Positions 12,067 to 23,317 of a stretch of 64,000 nt of DNA are shown here, one piece after another (within the stretch, counting starts at the first letter, position 1; every line of letters starts with the position of its first letter). The stretch lies in NCBI GenBank assembly GCA_037576195.1, contig CM075101.1, forward strand, positions 18,476,001 through 18,540,000. Reading direction: 5' to 3'. The notes beneath the pieces were generated by a model. The model saw only the letters and a list, made by a program, of their open reading frames with translations, searched no databases and was not told where the DNA came from. Source of the stretch: Phytoseiulus persimilis (Eukaryota; Arthropoda; Arachnida; Mesostigmata; Phytoseiidae). The position numbers and the translations under genes were made by a program.

Positions 12067-14718
12067 TGTAGGTCCAACTCGGCTCACAACGGTCTCGGAA
12101 TCAACGTCCATTCGCGAAGCATCGCGCAACCTCAACAGCAGATTGGCGCTGCCGCTGTGTGAAGAGAGAGTGAAGTTCACTCTGAATTCCATCCTAGTTC
12201 TTGAGACTCATCAATGCTGAATGGAATTAGGGAAACATATCGAGGCATCTCCCAGTCATATAAATTGGTGGATCTGGAAATGTCCGGTTTCGGAACTGAT
12301 GTCCTGTCCAAACCATGTCCGGATAACATGACGAAAAAAAGTCGGTCATATGGCGTCTCCACTCATGACCAAGTACCCATGATTTCCCAGAAATTTGGAA
12401 CCAATTGATCCCTGATTTTTCCTGCGAACATCTCCACGGCTCAGCTCATCCGCATCTTCTGTATCCAATCCCGGTAGTTCTACGACGGAAGAATCTCTTT
12501 GACCGAGGCGAACAGACTCCGGAGTCAGTTTCATTCAATCAAGCAGATTCGTTACCCGATGGGAGCATTTGTGAGTGTGGAAAAACCTTTCTTGGTTCCT
12601 CCAAGGCCGTGAATTCCATCTGTTGGAGCAATTTAAGAGTGAACGAGAAGGAATACCGGACTCGACCAACGTATTCGGGCTCGGATCTGGAGCTCGGAAC
12701 TCTGTTATTTGGCTCAAGTTCTCCAGCAAAAATCTGACAAGCGAGGCGCCACATGAGCGGCAAATCGCCTACAGGTGGTCAATGCTCGAGGCATTCCTTC
12801 TTTCTTTTCCAGTGTCTCGCAGTTGGAGGAAATCCTTTCGGACCCCGGGTATCGAACCGGTTGGTCTGTCACCCCGGGAGTGTGAAGTCTCCACCAAACC
12901 TCCCTCCTCCGCGCCGGTGACTGCTGGGCACTCGTGGTCCCGAGTCCCAGCCGCTACGATCTCAGTTTGATGAGGTGCTCTTTCTTTCTGAGGTTGCATG
13001 CTGAGGAATTCCATTTCAAGAATATCTTGCAACAGGTAGAAGCTGATGACCTAGTACTCGAGTAAATTAGGGCACCATCGCGCGTAGATCTGCACAGGGC
13101 CCAAGTGACTATGTGTGTGGCACCACGGGATCACTCCTCATGGAAGGAGACCAGTATTCGCGGAAATCTGCGAATCCGAGACCACGAGTTGGGGCGCGGA
13201 TGCTGAATCTCGGTTACGGGTCGAATCTCAGACTATCGGATTCCAGGCCACGAGTGACCAGAATGGGAAGCCCACTTTCGGTTTCGGTATTCATTGGCAC
13301 CCCTCGAAATTGATCCATGCTCGAATTGCTCTTCCGGATGAGTTCATTCGAGAAATAACACCACCGATATTTCGACTGAAGAGTCGCGAAACTATGTCGA
13401 ACTTTTTTATCTAGATCCGAGCATAGAACGCAACTTGCACTTTTCTCAGAGTTCTCATGATGTGTTATAAGTTTTGGGACAAGATGGGAGTAGGATATGC
13501 GGGTTGCTCCTATATGATCCCTTGTCACACTTGTGAGACTCGTTGGCAAGCACTCCCAGCTTGACGACATTCAGGCTGAGTACTTCAAGCTGTAACATTT
13601 TGGTGGCCGCCGTGTTTCAAACTGTTTTTCGGTTGAGCTTCATTCGAGCGGGACAATTTTCTTCTGATCGGGAGCTCTCGAAAAGGCACGTCGTTTGCAT
13701 TCCTAATTCTGACAATCGGGTCGGAATTACCAGAGCTCGTCGAACTTCTCCTCCAAGTCCTCAGAGTCAATCCATGGTCCCTCAAAGAAGTGGCCAGGAA
13801 ATCGCCCATTCTCATCCAATTCCAGAAAATAGAAACACGAGAAGATTCCACTCGATATCACCTACGGAACGCGCGAATCGGTTCCGAATCAGAGGAGGGC
13901 GAGCCAATACTGAATTCGCCCCTCTCGGCTCCCTCCCGACCCTCTCACGTGGAAAGTTGCCTGAAGCTCTTCGAGAAAGCCGATTTTAAAAACTCACCAA
14001 TGGCAAACGTTCTTCACGTTGAGCCAAAATGCCCGATGACGAAGTCACTGGGTCGATCCGACGACTTTTTTCCCACCTCGGAAATCACCCGACACCCACC
14101 TCATGTCACCTGGAGACGCGCCGAAAACTTGGCAGATGCTTTGACTGGTGCTTGGGAGTTCAAGCATTCATCGCTGCATACCTCCCATCGATCCTCATAG
14201 GGAGATGAATGAATGAGTTCCTGATGGCTGAGTTCATCAGTTCTGATGGCAATAAGGCTTGATTCATCAATCCATCCATTGATCTACCCATGAATCCGTG
14301 TCTCGCAACATTAATGAATAATGGAAAATGCCTGAACTTGCAAGCTCTAGTCATGTCGGCTACGAAGATTGAAAGGCTGTCACTGACAGCTCGAAAAAGT
14401 CGCGAGAGAAATCAATCCTTTCCATTCGAATCGAGTGCCGTTCACCGCGATGACTCTCCTCAGTCTGCTGCGGTATCTACGGCACGCACTTCTCGACTGC
14501 CTTCGGAGCATTCGATTAGAAAAATTGTCCCGATCAGATGAGTTTTAGCGAAATACAGCTCAGAACACGGAACCCACCAGAATGTTGCAGCTAAGAGGAC
14601 ACACCCTGTTTTCCACCGAATCAAGAAAGATGATAATCCCAGTTGACCCTCCTATTCACGGTATGGATTTGAAAGCCATTCCAGATGAGTTCAAAGGAAC
14701 GGGCTGGGTCCGCGCATC
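12067..14718. other. No recognised gene; one open frame at 13637-14200
   Basis: The only notable coding candidate is a plus-strand frame open for 188 codons from 13637 to 14200. It has no early ATG but a helix-rich first half (PELVELLLQVLRVNPWSLKEVA, read from about 13727). It would need an upstream exon, and I could not identify one. A frame of this length can arise by chance once in a window of this size. The rest, apart from the SINE-like stretch annotated separately, shows nothing. Confidence 0.3.
12820..12965 (-). repeat. Possible tRNA-derived SINE fragment
   Basis: On the minus strand, bases 12858-12848 read GGTTCGATACC, a perfect RNA polymerase III B-box (consensus GGTTCGANNCC). The preceding 60 bases have the look of a tRNA body (TTGGTGGAGACTTCACACTC, then CCGGGGTGACAGACC). 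I cannot draw a full cloverleaf: the T-stem does not pair properly. I therefore prefer a tRNA-related short interspersed element to a functional tRNA. No second copy was seen in the window. Confidence 0.3.
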
Positions 14719-14720
14719 TA

Positions 14721-14751
14721 TTAGGTAAGTCAAAAAGTTCGTAGCGTTTTT
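14721..14751 (+). repeat. Left terminal inverted repeat of mariner
   Basis: These 31 bases are identical to the reverse complement of 15974-16004. They form the transposase binding end, and TA lies immediately outside. Confidence 0.95.
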
Positions 14752-14901
14752 GATCCGACATTTTTGAAATTCCCGCGCTCCGCACAAGAGCCGCCTACTA
14801 CAGTGGTTGTTCGTTTACGTTCTTAGGCGGGCTCTAGAGTTCCTACCGGTGTATCGTTTCAGACTTTATCGTCGAGTTCGTAAAATCAGGAAGAATTTGC
14901 G

Positions 14902-15930
14902 ATGGAGGACCAAAAGCAGCATTTTCGACACATAATGTTGTTCTGCTACCGCGAAGGCTTGAATGCAGCGAAGACCACTCGAAGAATATCTGCAGTTTAC
15001 GGGGAGAATGCTCTTCAAAGTTCTACGGTTAGAAAGTGGTTTACCCGTTTCAAGGCTGAAAACTTTAATCTTGAAGATGAGCCCAGATCAGGACGACCAC
15101 AAGTTGTGGAACCCGATGAAATCATTAGCCTGGTAACTTCAAACCCCGGCCTGACCATCAAAGAAATTGAAGACTCGACGGGAGTTTCTCATGGAACCGT
15201 TTGGAATCGCCTCCATCAAGCTGGCTTCTCAAACAAGAGGAATATCTGGCTGCCTCATGACCTCACCGATCGCCAGCTCGAAAGACGTGTGGATACAAGC
15301 CACACTCTTCTCCGGAAGAATGCCAATGAACCATTTCTGAAGAGACTGATAACCGGCGATGAAAAGTGGATACTCTACAGGAACGCTACGCAAAGAAAAA
15401 GCCGGGTCCCCAAAGGTTCACGGGCCGCAGCCGTCCCCAAACCCGAAATTCATCAAAAAAAAGTGATGCTGAGCTGTTGGTGGGACTGCAAGGGCGTTGT
15501 GTTTTTCGAGCTGCTCCCGCCGGGTCAGACCATCACCACCGAAGTCTACTGCAGGCAGCTTGAGGATTTGAAGACCGCAGTAGCAACAAAGCGCCCAGAA
15601 TTGGCGAACAGATGGGGCGTCGTTTTTCAACATGATAATGCGAGACCCCACGTAAGTTTGCGCTCTCGGCAGAAATTGGCGGAGTTTGACTGGGATGTGC
15701 TGCCACACCCAGCTTATAGTCCCGACCTTGCACCGTCAGACTATCACTTGTTCCGGTCTCTTCAAAACTCTCTTGATGGAGAAATATTCGAATCTTTGGA
15801 GGGTATAAAAAATCACCTCAATCAGTTTTTTGGAAAGAAGGAAACCAAGTTCTGGGAGAAGGGAATCTTCGATTTACCTGACCGATGGGCGAAGGTCATA
15901 GAACAAAACGGCCAATATATCATTCAATAA
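14902..15930 (+). CDS. Mariner transposase, intact, 342 aa
   Basis: This transposase cuts and pastes its own element into TA sites. The N-terminal half holds two helix-turn-helix DNA-binding segments (about residues 12-55 and 84-112, the second with the KEIEDSTGVSHGTVWNRL helix pair). The catalytic half has the family blocks TGDEKW (Asp153), QHDNARPH (Asp245) and YSPDLAPSDYHLF (Asp280). There are 34 residues between the second and third Asp, which is the DD34D signature of the mariner family. The WLPHDLT linker block is present at 116-122. The length matches the usual size of about 345 residues, and there is no frameshift or stop. The gene is intronless and sits between the inverted repeats. 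An AATAAA (15926-15931) overlaps the stop codon and may act as the polyadenylation signal. Confidence 0.97.
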   Translation: MEDQKQHFRHIMLFCYREGLNAAKTTRRISAVYGENALQSSTVRKWFTRFKAENFNLEDEPRSGRPQVVEPDEIISLVTSNPGLTIKEIEDSTGVSHGTVWNRLHQAGFSNKRNIWLPHDLTDRQLERRVDTSHTLLRKNANEPFLKRLITGDEKWILYRNATQRKSRVPKGSRAAAVPKPEIHQKKVMLSCWWDCKGVVFFELLPPGQTITTEVYCRQLEDLKTAVATKRPELANRWGVVFQHDNARPHVSLRSRQKLAEFDWDVLPHPAYSPDLAPSDYHLFRSLQNSLDGEIFESLEGIKNHLNQFFGKKETKFWEKGIFDLPDRWAKVIEQNGQYIIQ

Positions 15931-15973
15931 AAAGACTCTTGTGTACAGGAATTCGGCTCTTGAAAAATAGGTA

Positions 15974-16004
15974 AAAAACGCTACGAACTTTTTGACTTAC
16001 CTAA
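15974..16004 (-). repeat. Right terminal inverted repeat of mariner
   Basis: This is a 31-base perfect inverted copy of 14721-14751. It ends at the flanking TA (16005-16006). Confidence 0.95.
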
Positions 16005-16848
16005 TATGTACAGTTCTGCGACGTGTTACGCCATCTTATGTTGAATTCGGTCAGTGAAACTATTTTGATTTCACAACTCTTCATCTATATCTCTCGATAT
16101 CCTGAACCGCGAATCACATGTTCCAGTGGATTGGTACTAGACCTGCATTCCCGCCTAACGGGAAATGGGAAGTCATATCCTCAAGACAATTGAGGTTGGA
16201 CTGCTATGTCCCATGAGTGAAAATGTCCACCGCAGCTACCTCCGTATTATTTCTCCACTATTCTCCTTTCTTTTGCGTCATCGTTCTCTTTCTCATGGGG
16301 TATCTCTTTGTATAAGATACAAGAGAACGATGGAGATCGCTTCTGCCCAGCTTACAGTGATGAACAATCTCGGTCATAAGTTATGAGTCATAACTATCTT
16401 CCCTCTATATCTAACCGTTGCCCGAGAAACTCGCTACGTTTCTGAATAGCCATGGGTACAGATTTGAGCTTTGAATTCCAAGTGTGAAAATCGGACCTGC
16501 ACGTTTCCGGGGGTTTTCCGAATTGGAACAGAAATGGTGTGTCGTAGACGGAAGAGTGTCATGACGAGAATTGAGCAACACAGTGAGCTGAACAAACGGT
16601 TGTCCTTATCGTTTCCTCCTATCCAGCATCGTCGTGGAGGGAAAGAGTGAAGACAATGCAGCCATATTTTGAAGCTCAATGCGGTGAAGAAATCCGCTCC
16701 AGGACTTCATCGTCGATCTATTGCCTCCACGAATATGAATCTCCATATCTCGTCGAACGGAGAAGCAGGTCTAATTGAGTCTGATCTGAGATGGCTTCAT
16801 CAACGCGGTGTGGGGGCGAGATCCACCCGTGATCGAGGTCGAGGCTGA
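16005..16848. other. No gene seen
   Basis: Only short frames occur here. A 60-codon plus-strand frame (about 16670-16848) ends at a TGA directly before the possible exon at 16849, but it has no protein-like features. Confidence 0.4.
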
Positions 16849-17433
16849 TGGACCTGTAACGATGAAGTTGGGAGAAGTGGGACTGATGACACTAAGGACG
16901 ATGGTCACGATCCGGAGACAGAGGACGGAAGCCGTGATCGCAGAAACGAAGTCGAGAGTGACAGGAATCGTGAAGTTGAGTTCCAGGGGAACCACACGGC
17001 GGATATTGAGTGTATCGCGATAATCAGCGACGTGCAGCAGAGACTATGGCGGTTCGGACGCCCCAAAATGGATAAAGCCGGCCTCAAATATGAGATTTCA
17101 CGTCCTTACCAGGACGGTGAGGCCCGCCAGTTATATAACTGACTCACTCCATAGCAGACAGATGAGCTGGCAATCGTGGTCGTCTATGAGTTTTCAACGC
17201 TGCTGCTCCTAGAAGTAGATTCTCATCTGTGTTGCGAAATGCTCCCACGACAAGAGCTCATTCCCGGTATAGGCCCATCGAGCCATGACGAGTCCTATTC
17301 TAGCGACCTACGTTCACGGCAGCTCGATTGTCTGGCACTCGCGTATCCATGTTCGGGATCCGAATCCATGCCCGTCTTTGAAGGGGGATGGCCTCAACGG
17401 GTGGGTTACATGGGTAGTTCAGGACGTGCCTGA
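16849..17433 (+). other. Possible gene fragment: charged region plus alpha/beta segment
   Basis: The frame opens after a TGA at 16846-16848 and is read from 16849. It encodes an acidic and basic stretch (SRDRRNEVESDRNREVEFQG), then ADIECIAIISDVQQ and MDKAGLKYEISRPYQD. A GTGAGG donor at 17117 and an AG at 17160-17161 would remove a very short 45-base intron that contains the only two stops. The frame then continues as DELAIVVVYE to a stop at 17431. The beta-helix-beta rhythm with a charged leader faintly recalls the anticodon-binding-like fold of NCOA5-type coactivators, but the match is weak and later residues do not follow. No start codon was found upstream. It could be an internal exon, a pseudogene or chance. 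Confidence 0.25.
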
Positions 17434-19129
17434 TGGCTGGCTTGTTCTCATCCTCGGATCTTCCCTGATGAAGGAGACCGCGGCCTCCTCAATCAGCGCG
17501 ATCAGGGGAGATTTCGACCAGAAAGACAGATGGTGAGCAGTGAACGACGGTCGTGCGAAATCATCCCATGATTCTCGGCTTCAACGTGGATGACGCGACG
17601 TCGGAGACCGGCGTGGCATCAGTCGGGGCATATTCCGTCGGGACGGCCCAAAATATTCTGGAAACTATCGTGAGGGGTGCTCCACACGAGATGGAGATAA
17701 CATGCTGCCTTCGTCGTTCAGCACGATACGAGAGCGTTGCATTGGACAACGAATTTGCTTGCTTACGAATATTTACTCGCGACTATACTACGCATCGTTC
17801 CATCACTTTGCTCGGAATGATTCATTGGAAAAACTACTCAAGTGAAGGATCTGTGGATCTATTGTACGCGATTCATCAAAGAGCCATGTTTGGTCTTCAA
17901 ACCTCATTCCCGGGTGTTCTCTGCGGGATTCAGGAGCCCCGAAAAGGCGGGCTCCTTTTCTGCATTGGCCTCATCAACTCGAGATCGGATGGCCATTTGT
18001 GAGCTGAGGCAAGGTCACTTACTCGCAAACGCCGGAGTGGGTTTTCCACCGAGCGGAAAACATCGGTCAGAATGTGGAGATATCGGCACGACCTTTGGAA
18101 TTGCGGCCTAGACGGAGACGGTCTCGAGCATGTTCCCCAGAACGTAGGAAACCGACGAACGCCAGGACTCCACTGTGACACAACCCCGAAGACGATATTC
18201 GTCACGAAGAAATCGCTGAAAGGGTAGGAAACCGCCAACTGCCTGAGCAGTCAATCAGGTTCAACGAAGACGCAAGGATCAGCCATACCAATGCCCCTCA
18301 GCTGAGGTATCCTTTTTGGAACGTAAAGATGGAGAGCAGATGATCAATAGATATCCATACATCCAGTGATCGTCCCCGGTGCGATAGTTCTCCCATTTTG
18401 CGAGCTCGGTGCGCTACAGTTTCCGCAAACTGTGACAACCTATTAAAGATTGTTGGAAAGCTGAGACGAGATCATCTATCAGAATCCGAGCGGAGGCGTT
18501 TTGTCCTGAATTCTATCGACCTGACTCGTCGCGGAACAAGTCCGGGTTGTGTGGAGGACCCTTTTGGCGCTTGAGATTCTTCCCGTCCTGTTCTCCTTGA
18601 ACTCCTCCGGTGCTGCTCGCATAAGAAAGCTGGGCCTCGCCGGCGGAGTCCCTGTCTTTGATGAGCTCCGGGTGCTCTTATGAGCTCATCGGTGGAAGAG
18701 AGGTTTCCCAGGTCGGACGAGCAGTGCCTCTCTGTGCCTATGCGATAGAAATCCACCCTGCCCCGAACCATGGGGCCCAAGAAGCACTGTCACCAAAAGC
18801 CACCTCCATGAAATCGGACCTGGTTCCGGAAAGAGACTCCGCTCTTGGAAGGAGAGACATCCTCGACGGTCGCTCACTTCGAGCAGTTGCGGCCCTGAGA
18901 TTCACCAGGGGTGGAATATGAGTTCAGAGATCAGAATATTTCGACCCGATTCGTGAATACTCGGCCAAGCCCACTCGTTCGAAATGAAACCCTGACTTCC
19001 CGTCTCATTCTGATGGAACGGAAGTTTCTCGTCGATTTTCCCGGGAGCGTCAATCGATTTCCTCTTGATCATATGACGCTCGATGAGGACAAGTGGTTCG
19101 GAGAGATCGAAATATTCTTCTTAAGACAT
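17434..19129. other. 3' flank of IDE and spacer, no gene seen
   Basis: A 149-codon plus-strand frame at 17553-18002 is the only long frame. It has no recognised motif. I could not find a clear polyadenylation signal for the minus-strand IDE gene in the first few hundred bases past its stop. Confidence 0.35.
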
Positions 19130-22100
19130 TCAGTGCTTCGCCTCTTGAGCGGGTCGGTCGAGATATTCATGTACAGATTTAAACGTTCGGATGTCATCTA
19201 TCAAATAGTCCGCCTTGATGCTATAGGTCTTCTCGCCGGGGTTACTTCTAGAATCGATCTTCACAATCAACTGCTTCAAAGACGTTCCTCCGTGAGCGAC
19301 GTGATCCTTGAAGAAATCTATAACGTCTTCCTTCGTGAGCTTGGCGATTTCATCCGCCTCAAGCTGATTCCGGTTGAAGACGTACGTGCGCTCAGAGATC
19401 TCACCCCATAGCCTGCAGAGGAGGACATTGAAATTAGGTGGCGGTGGATGAAGCTTGCCGCTCCGTTGCGGCTCCTTGATAGCACGCATACACGCGTAGT
19501 GAATCGAAATAGACTGTTTACTCACTGTGCGAATTTCTCCGAAAGTTTCTTCGGTTTCTCCAACTTCAACGAAATCAGAGCTTTCCTGTGCTCCTCGAAA
19601 TCATCGGAGCTCATGTCGATCAAGCACTGCTTCAAGTGGTTATTGACGAAGTTTTCTATCCGATCCACTAGGTGCGTGGAATTCTTCTCGGACTGCACGA
19701 TGACGCGGAGCCCTTTAACGCGATTCTCAATTAAGGGAGGTAGATCACAGGATGAGTGTGGAGAGACGTACGCGGAGCACTCGTTGGGCTCCTCGCTCCA
19801 CTCATCGAGGCCGAATGTTTTCTCAGATTGAGAAAAAATTAAGAAAAAGATTGAGAACTCACCGATTGTTCCTTGGAAGCGCCTCGGCTTTCCGAGAACA
19901 ACATAGCCCAACTGCTCTCGTGTTCGCAGGACGTCGTAACAGGGTTCGCTCAGGATCTGGCCGAGTAAATCATTGAGAGCGATGGAGTGAATGTTCCTTG
20001 TGTCGAGCGAGCCGACTTGGTAGTACGTCATGACCGAGTTATTGGGATGAACGTCGTTGTAGGCGACAAACTCGTAGATCTTGCCATCGCTCAGCTTGTG
20101 CTCCCTCAGGTTTTCAGTTTTCTCGAGGGGAAGCTCGCCAACTGAAAGGACCGCGTGGTCGAATGAAAACGTTAGCGACGTGACCTAGCATGGAAGTGGC
20201 AAACAAGAAGAGCTCCGAGTCTCGCCATCAAGCTTGGGACTCACATTCGAGAATGCGTCGAACAGCATCCGACATCTTGATAGCTTCCTCGGAACGCAAG
20301 TTCCCGTACACCAAACTTTCAAGTGAGGCGTGTTTGAGGAACTCCTTCAGGAATTTCTCACAGTTCGCAACCGTGCAATCCTCCATGGAAGCGAGTTGTT
20401 CCTCGTGAGTCCAGAATTTCTCTGTGAGAACGACCTTCAGGAAGTAGTCGGCGTGCCGATACGGCTGCTCAGCTCGGAAGTTCTTCAACAGACGCACATG
20501 AGCTTCCCTCAGGATCTCGAACCTTTCCGGATCGATTCTCAGAGCAGCGAGCTTTTCGCAAACTTTCTCGAGCAAAAACTGTTGTCGTTCATTGTAGCCC
20601 GCGACATTGATTTTCAAGCCTTCGGGAGAAACCTTGAGTTCGTACTTCAGACCCGCGAGGAACGCCGGGTAGAAGAATTCCTTCGTGGCGTCATTAAAAC
20701 AGTTCACCACCATGGTCAGCAGGCAGAGATTCAGAGGACGCTCGTTCAGGACCGGATTGCGCAGTTCGAATTGCGCAATGCTTTTCGGGAGTTTGTACTC
20801 CTTATCCTGCATGAACCAGAGCCGATTGCTCGGTTCGTTCACCAGCAGTCTCGGCTGCGTCGTGTTTTCGGGCTCTTCGACGGCCAGCTCGAAGTTGGTT
20901 GGGATGAACTCGTTCACCGGCGGGAGATGGAGCCTGTCGTTCAGGCCGACGGCCTTCCAGGCTTGAATCGTCGTTTCGGGAATGGGGTCTATGCTGTATT
21001 GGGTGGAATAGTACTTTTCCTGGAGCTCGGTCTTGCCCTCGAACGTTTTCGAGACGAGAGATATCCGAATCTTATCCGGAGTCAAATGAGACATGAACTG
21101 CTTGATCAGTTCGGGCTTATACTCCTCGACGGTGTGCTGAGCCGACAGGACGTCTTTCCATTGAGCAAACTGCATTGAATCGGTGCAGGCAACCACGTAG
21201 TCGATTGGATCCTCTTTGGACTTGAAACGGAAATCCATCCCGCGAGTCTTCCGTATTTCTTCGAAGACCCACTCTTGGGGTCCCTGTTGTCGAAGCATTT
21301 CGAGGTACTGGAACAGCGCTTCCGCTATCTCGTCGGCGTGGTCGAGACCTTCGGTGGACAGATCCAATGATAGGGTGAAGAAACTGAAGCCTCGGCCTCC
21401 GGGCTCGACCTCACCACACAAAGAGGTCACCCACCCTTTGCTTTTCAGGTAGGACAGCAGGCTGCCTTCGCCTTCGTGGCAAACCAAATGACTCACGTAA
21501 TGATCTGGGCGCGCCTTATACTCTCTCCTTATGTCGTCAACAGGGAAAACGATGGTCATCTGGCGGGAATCTTCCACGGGAACCATCTTTATCCGTTTCT
21601 TGAGCTGCGCCTCTCCAAACGGGTGCTGAGGCCACTCGGGCGCCTTGATGCCCTTGTTCGCTACTCCTCCGAACAGCTCAACGGCGAGATCCGAGAGGTC
21701 GTCCAAGCTCTCTGTTCCGAGGATGCAGAGGTTCATTATGTTGGCAGAGTAATAAGTCGAATGGAAGTCCAACAACGCTTTGCGAACATCAATGTTCTCT
21801 TTCTTGGGAATCACGTGCAGTGTTTCTTTCGAGCCTGTCCCGAATTTACTGAAGTCATGCTCAGGATCGGCAGTAGCTCCTTGGAGTCGCCACATCCTCC
21901 ACATGTCGTTCTTGAGGTTCTTCCGATGTTCATTGTCGACCGAAAGCAGTTCGCGATCCGTACCGCTCTCCGTGAAGAGGGGTTCGATGAAGAACTGAGC
22001 GAATATGTCGCTCGCCTCTCTAAAGTTCTCCGGCATAACGTCAAAATAGAAGCAGGTGTTGTCCAGGGCAGTGAATGCATTACTATCCCCGCCGTGGTTG

Positions 22101-22378
22101 GACAGGAATGCCATGTAGTGATTCTCTGCCGGGTATTTCTTTGTTCCGAGGAAAAGCATATGCTCCAAGAAATGCGCGAGGCCCTCGATGTTTCTCGGAC
22201 CCGTCAGGGAGCCCACCTGGACTGCTAGTGCAGCAGCTGATTTGTCCGTTGACGGGTCCGACACGATAAGAACTTTGAGGCCGTTCTTGAGGGTCAATCC
22301 GCGGTAGAGCATCTGATCGGATTCACTCTTATCGACATCGTGAATGCTCACAATTTCTTCCGTATGCTTCGGAGCCAT
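19130..22378 (-). CDS. Insulin-degrading enzyme (insulysin, M16A zinc protease), 4 exons, 960 aa
   Basis: The coding segments are complement(22378-20245, 20141-19863, 19712-19526, 19412-19130), with introns of 103, 150 and 113 bases. IDE is a cytosolic clamshell metalloprotease that degrades insulin-sized and amyloidogenic peptides. The inverted zinc motif HFLEH lies at residues 69-73. The third ligand, in VDNEHRKN, is Glu150, exactly 81 residues after the first His as in the human enzyme. The substrate-binding RTREQLGY block of the C-terminal half is at 784-791. Joins were set by family alignment: GAAT/GTGAGT donor; TTTCAG/TTGG acceptor; the TIG/GLRVIVQSEK join uses the AG of TTAAAG rather than an earlier one; and FAQ/LWGEI. 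The start at 22378 sits in a good context (AAGATGG) and lacks the mitochondrial leader of long vertebrate isoforms. The protein ends in AKH instead of the usual AKL peroxisomal tail. No catalytic residue is missing. Confidence 0.93.
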
Positions 22379-22650
22379 CTTGATAGTCCGAAGCGACTAG
22401 GGTTGACTCAGGACAGAACCGGCAAACTACACTGGTTGAAAACGATGCTGATACAGTTATCTAGCATTCGTTCTCTCAATATCGCCACGCAATCAGCATT
22501 CGATGACAGCGTATCACGGGAGGTGCCGCTTCGTGGACACTATTGTCCTGATGCGAGATTGACTGAGCTCAGAAATTTGTTTGTCGTCGAGTAGGAGTGC
22601 TCTTATTCACCAGACGAAGTGTTGCTGCGTGAGATTCATGCAGACGACAG
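22379..22650. promoter_or_regulatory. 5' flank of IDE, probable promoter or UTR
   Basis: This short spacer separates the IDE start codon (minus strand) from the next plus-strand open frame. It probably contains the IDE leader and promoter. I could not identify a TATA box or initiator with confidence. Confidence 0.3.
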
Positions 22651-23313
22651 ATGGAGAGAGGATTCATCCATTTGATAAACAAGGTTCAAATGATCGGGTC
22701 CCGCTACAGCGACGAGTGGCTGCTCACCTTCGGCTCGGATCTGAATCTCTGTCGCACGAAAGTTGTAGATAACGGCGAGCCCGAACGCTTCGGTCTCAAT
22801 TGGCTATTGCCCTTCGTTTGGGAACGTTGGCGTCCGTTCACTTCTCTGAAACGACGAACGGAGTTGAACGCTTGGGGAGTTGCCCGCTCGGAATATTCGC
22901 GCGGAAAGTTCGAAATCAGCCGAAAAGAAAGGAATGGGATCACTGGTGGGGCGCGCACCCCCGGGGGTACGGAACGTTTCCGAGAGGACGCGACGCTCAG
23001 GGTTTTCTTTGAAACGAGCATTGAAATCCTGGAATGTTCCCGAGACGATGCGAGGACTGACGGAACCTATCCCGCCGTCTCATTGAGTCCTCTCAATGAG
23101 TGGGAAACATCGCGGATCGCGGCAGATGCAACCAGCGCTCCCGCCGCCGTTCGGGATGGATGGGGCTACAAATGTGGGATTGCTTCAGTGGATTCAACGA
23201 ACGGCTTCATCGGCTTGTTCCTCGGGAATGCTTGCAGTGCCTCAGAAAGTGGCGCCGAAAACCAGATCCTTCGTTCTCACAGGCATGCTTCAAGGAGTAA
23301 CATGCATCGGTAA
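22651..23313 (+). CDS. Hypothetical open frame, 220 aa
   Basis: This is one of the longest plus-strand frames outside the named genes. It begins 273 bases upstream of the IDE start and runs divergently from it. The first 80 residues look protein-like (IGSRYSDEWLLTFGSDLNL, then FGLNWLLPFVWERWRPF). The second half is Arg/Ser/Ala rich and less convincing. I recognise no domain, signal peptide or clear membrane span. The two other plus frames are also partly open here. A frame of this size has a modest chance of arising randomly in 64 kb. Confidence 0.2.
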   Translation: MERGFIHLINKVQMIGSRYSDEWLLTFGSDLNLCRTKVVDNGEPERFGLNWLLPFVWERWRPFTSLKRRTELNAWGVARSEYSRGKFEISRKERNGITGGARTPGGTERFREDATLRVFFETSIEILECSRDDARTDGTYPAVSLSPLNEWETSRIAADATSAPAAVRDGWGYKCGIASVDSTNGFIGLFLGNACSASESGAENQILRSHRHASRSNMHR

Positions 23314-23317
23314 ATGA

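Larger units (their letters stand above)
14721..16004 (+). mobile_element. Complete mariner (Tc1/mariner, DD34D) transposon
   Basis: This 1284-base element is bounded by terminal inverted repeats that match perfectly over 31 bases (14721-14751 and 15974-16004, both reading TTAGGTAAGTCAAAAAGTTC inward). It is flanked by the TA target dinucleotide on both sides (14719-14720 and 16005-16006), the insertion signature of this superfamily. It carries one uninterrupted transposase gene and nothing else. Perfect ends plus an intact frame indicate a recent insertion that could still be mobilised. The mariner subfamily is not assigned. Confidence 0.96.

Noticed and set aside
12820..12965. Functional tRNA gene
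   Set aside because: The B-box is good, but the T-stem and acceptor stem do not pair, so a SINE or chance match is more likely.
20330..22228. Long plus-strand open frames (282 and 250 codons) opposite IDE exon 1
   Set aside because: They are antisense shadows of a strongly conserved coding exon and show no domain of their own.
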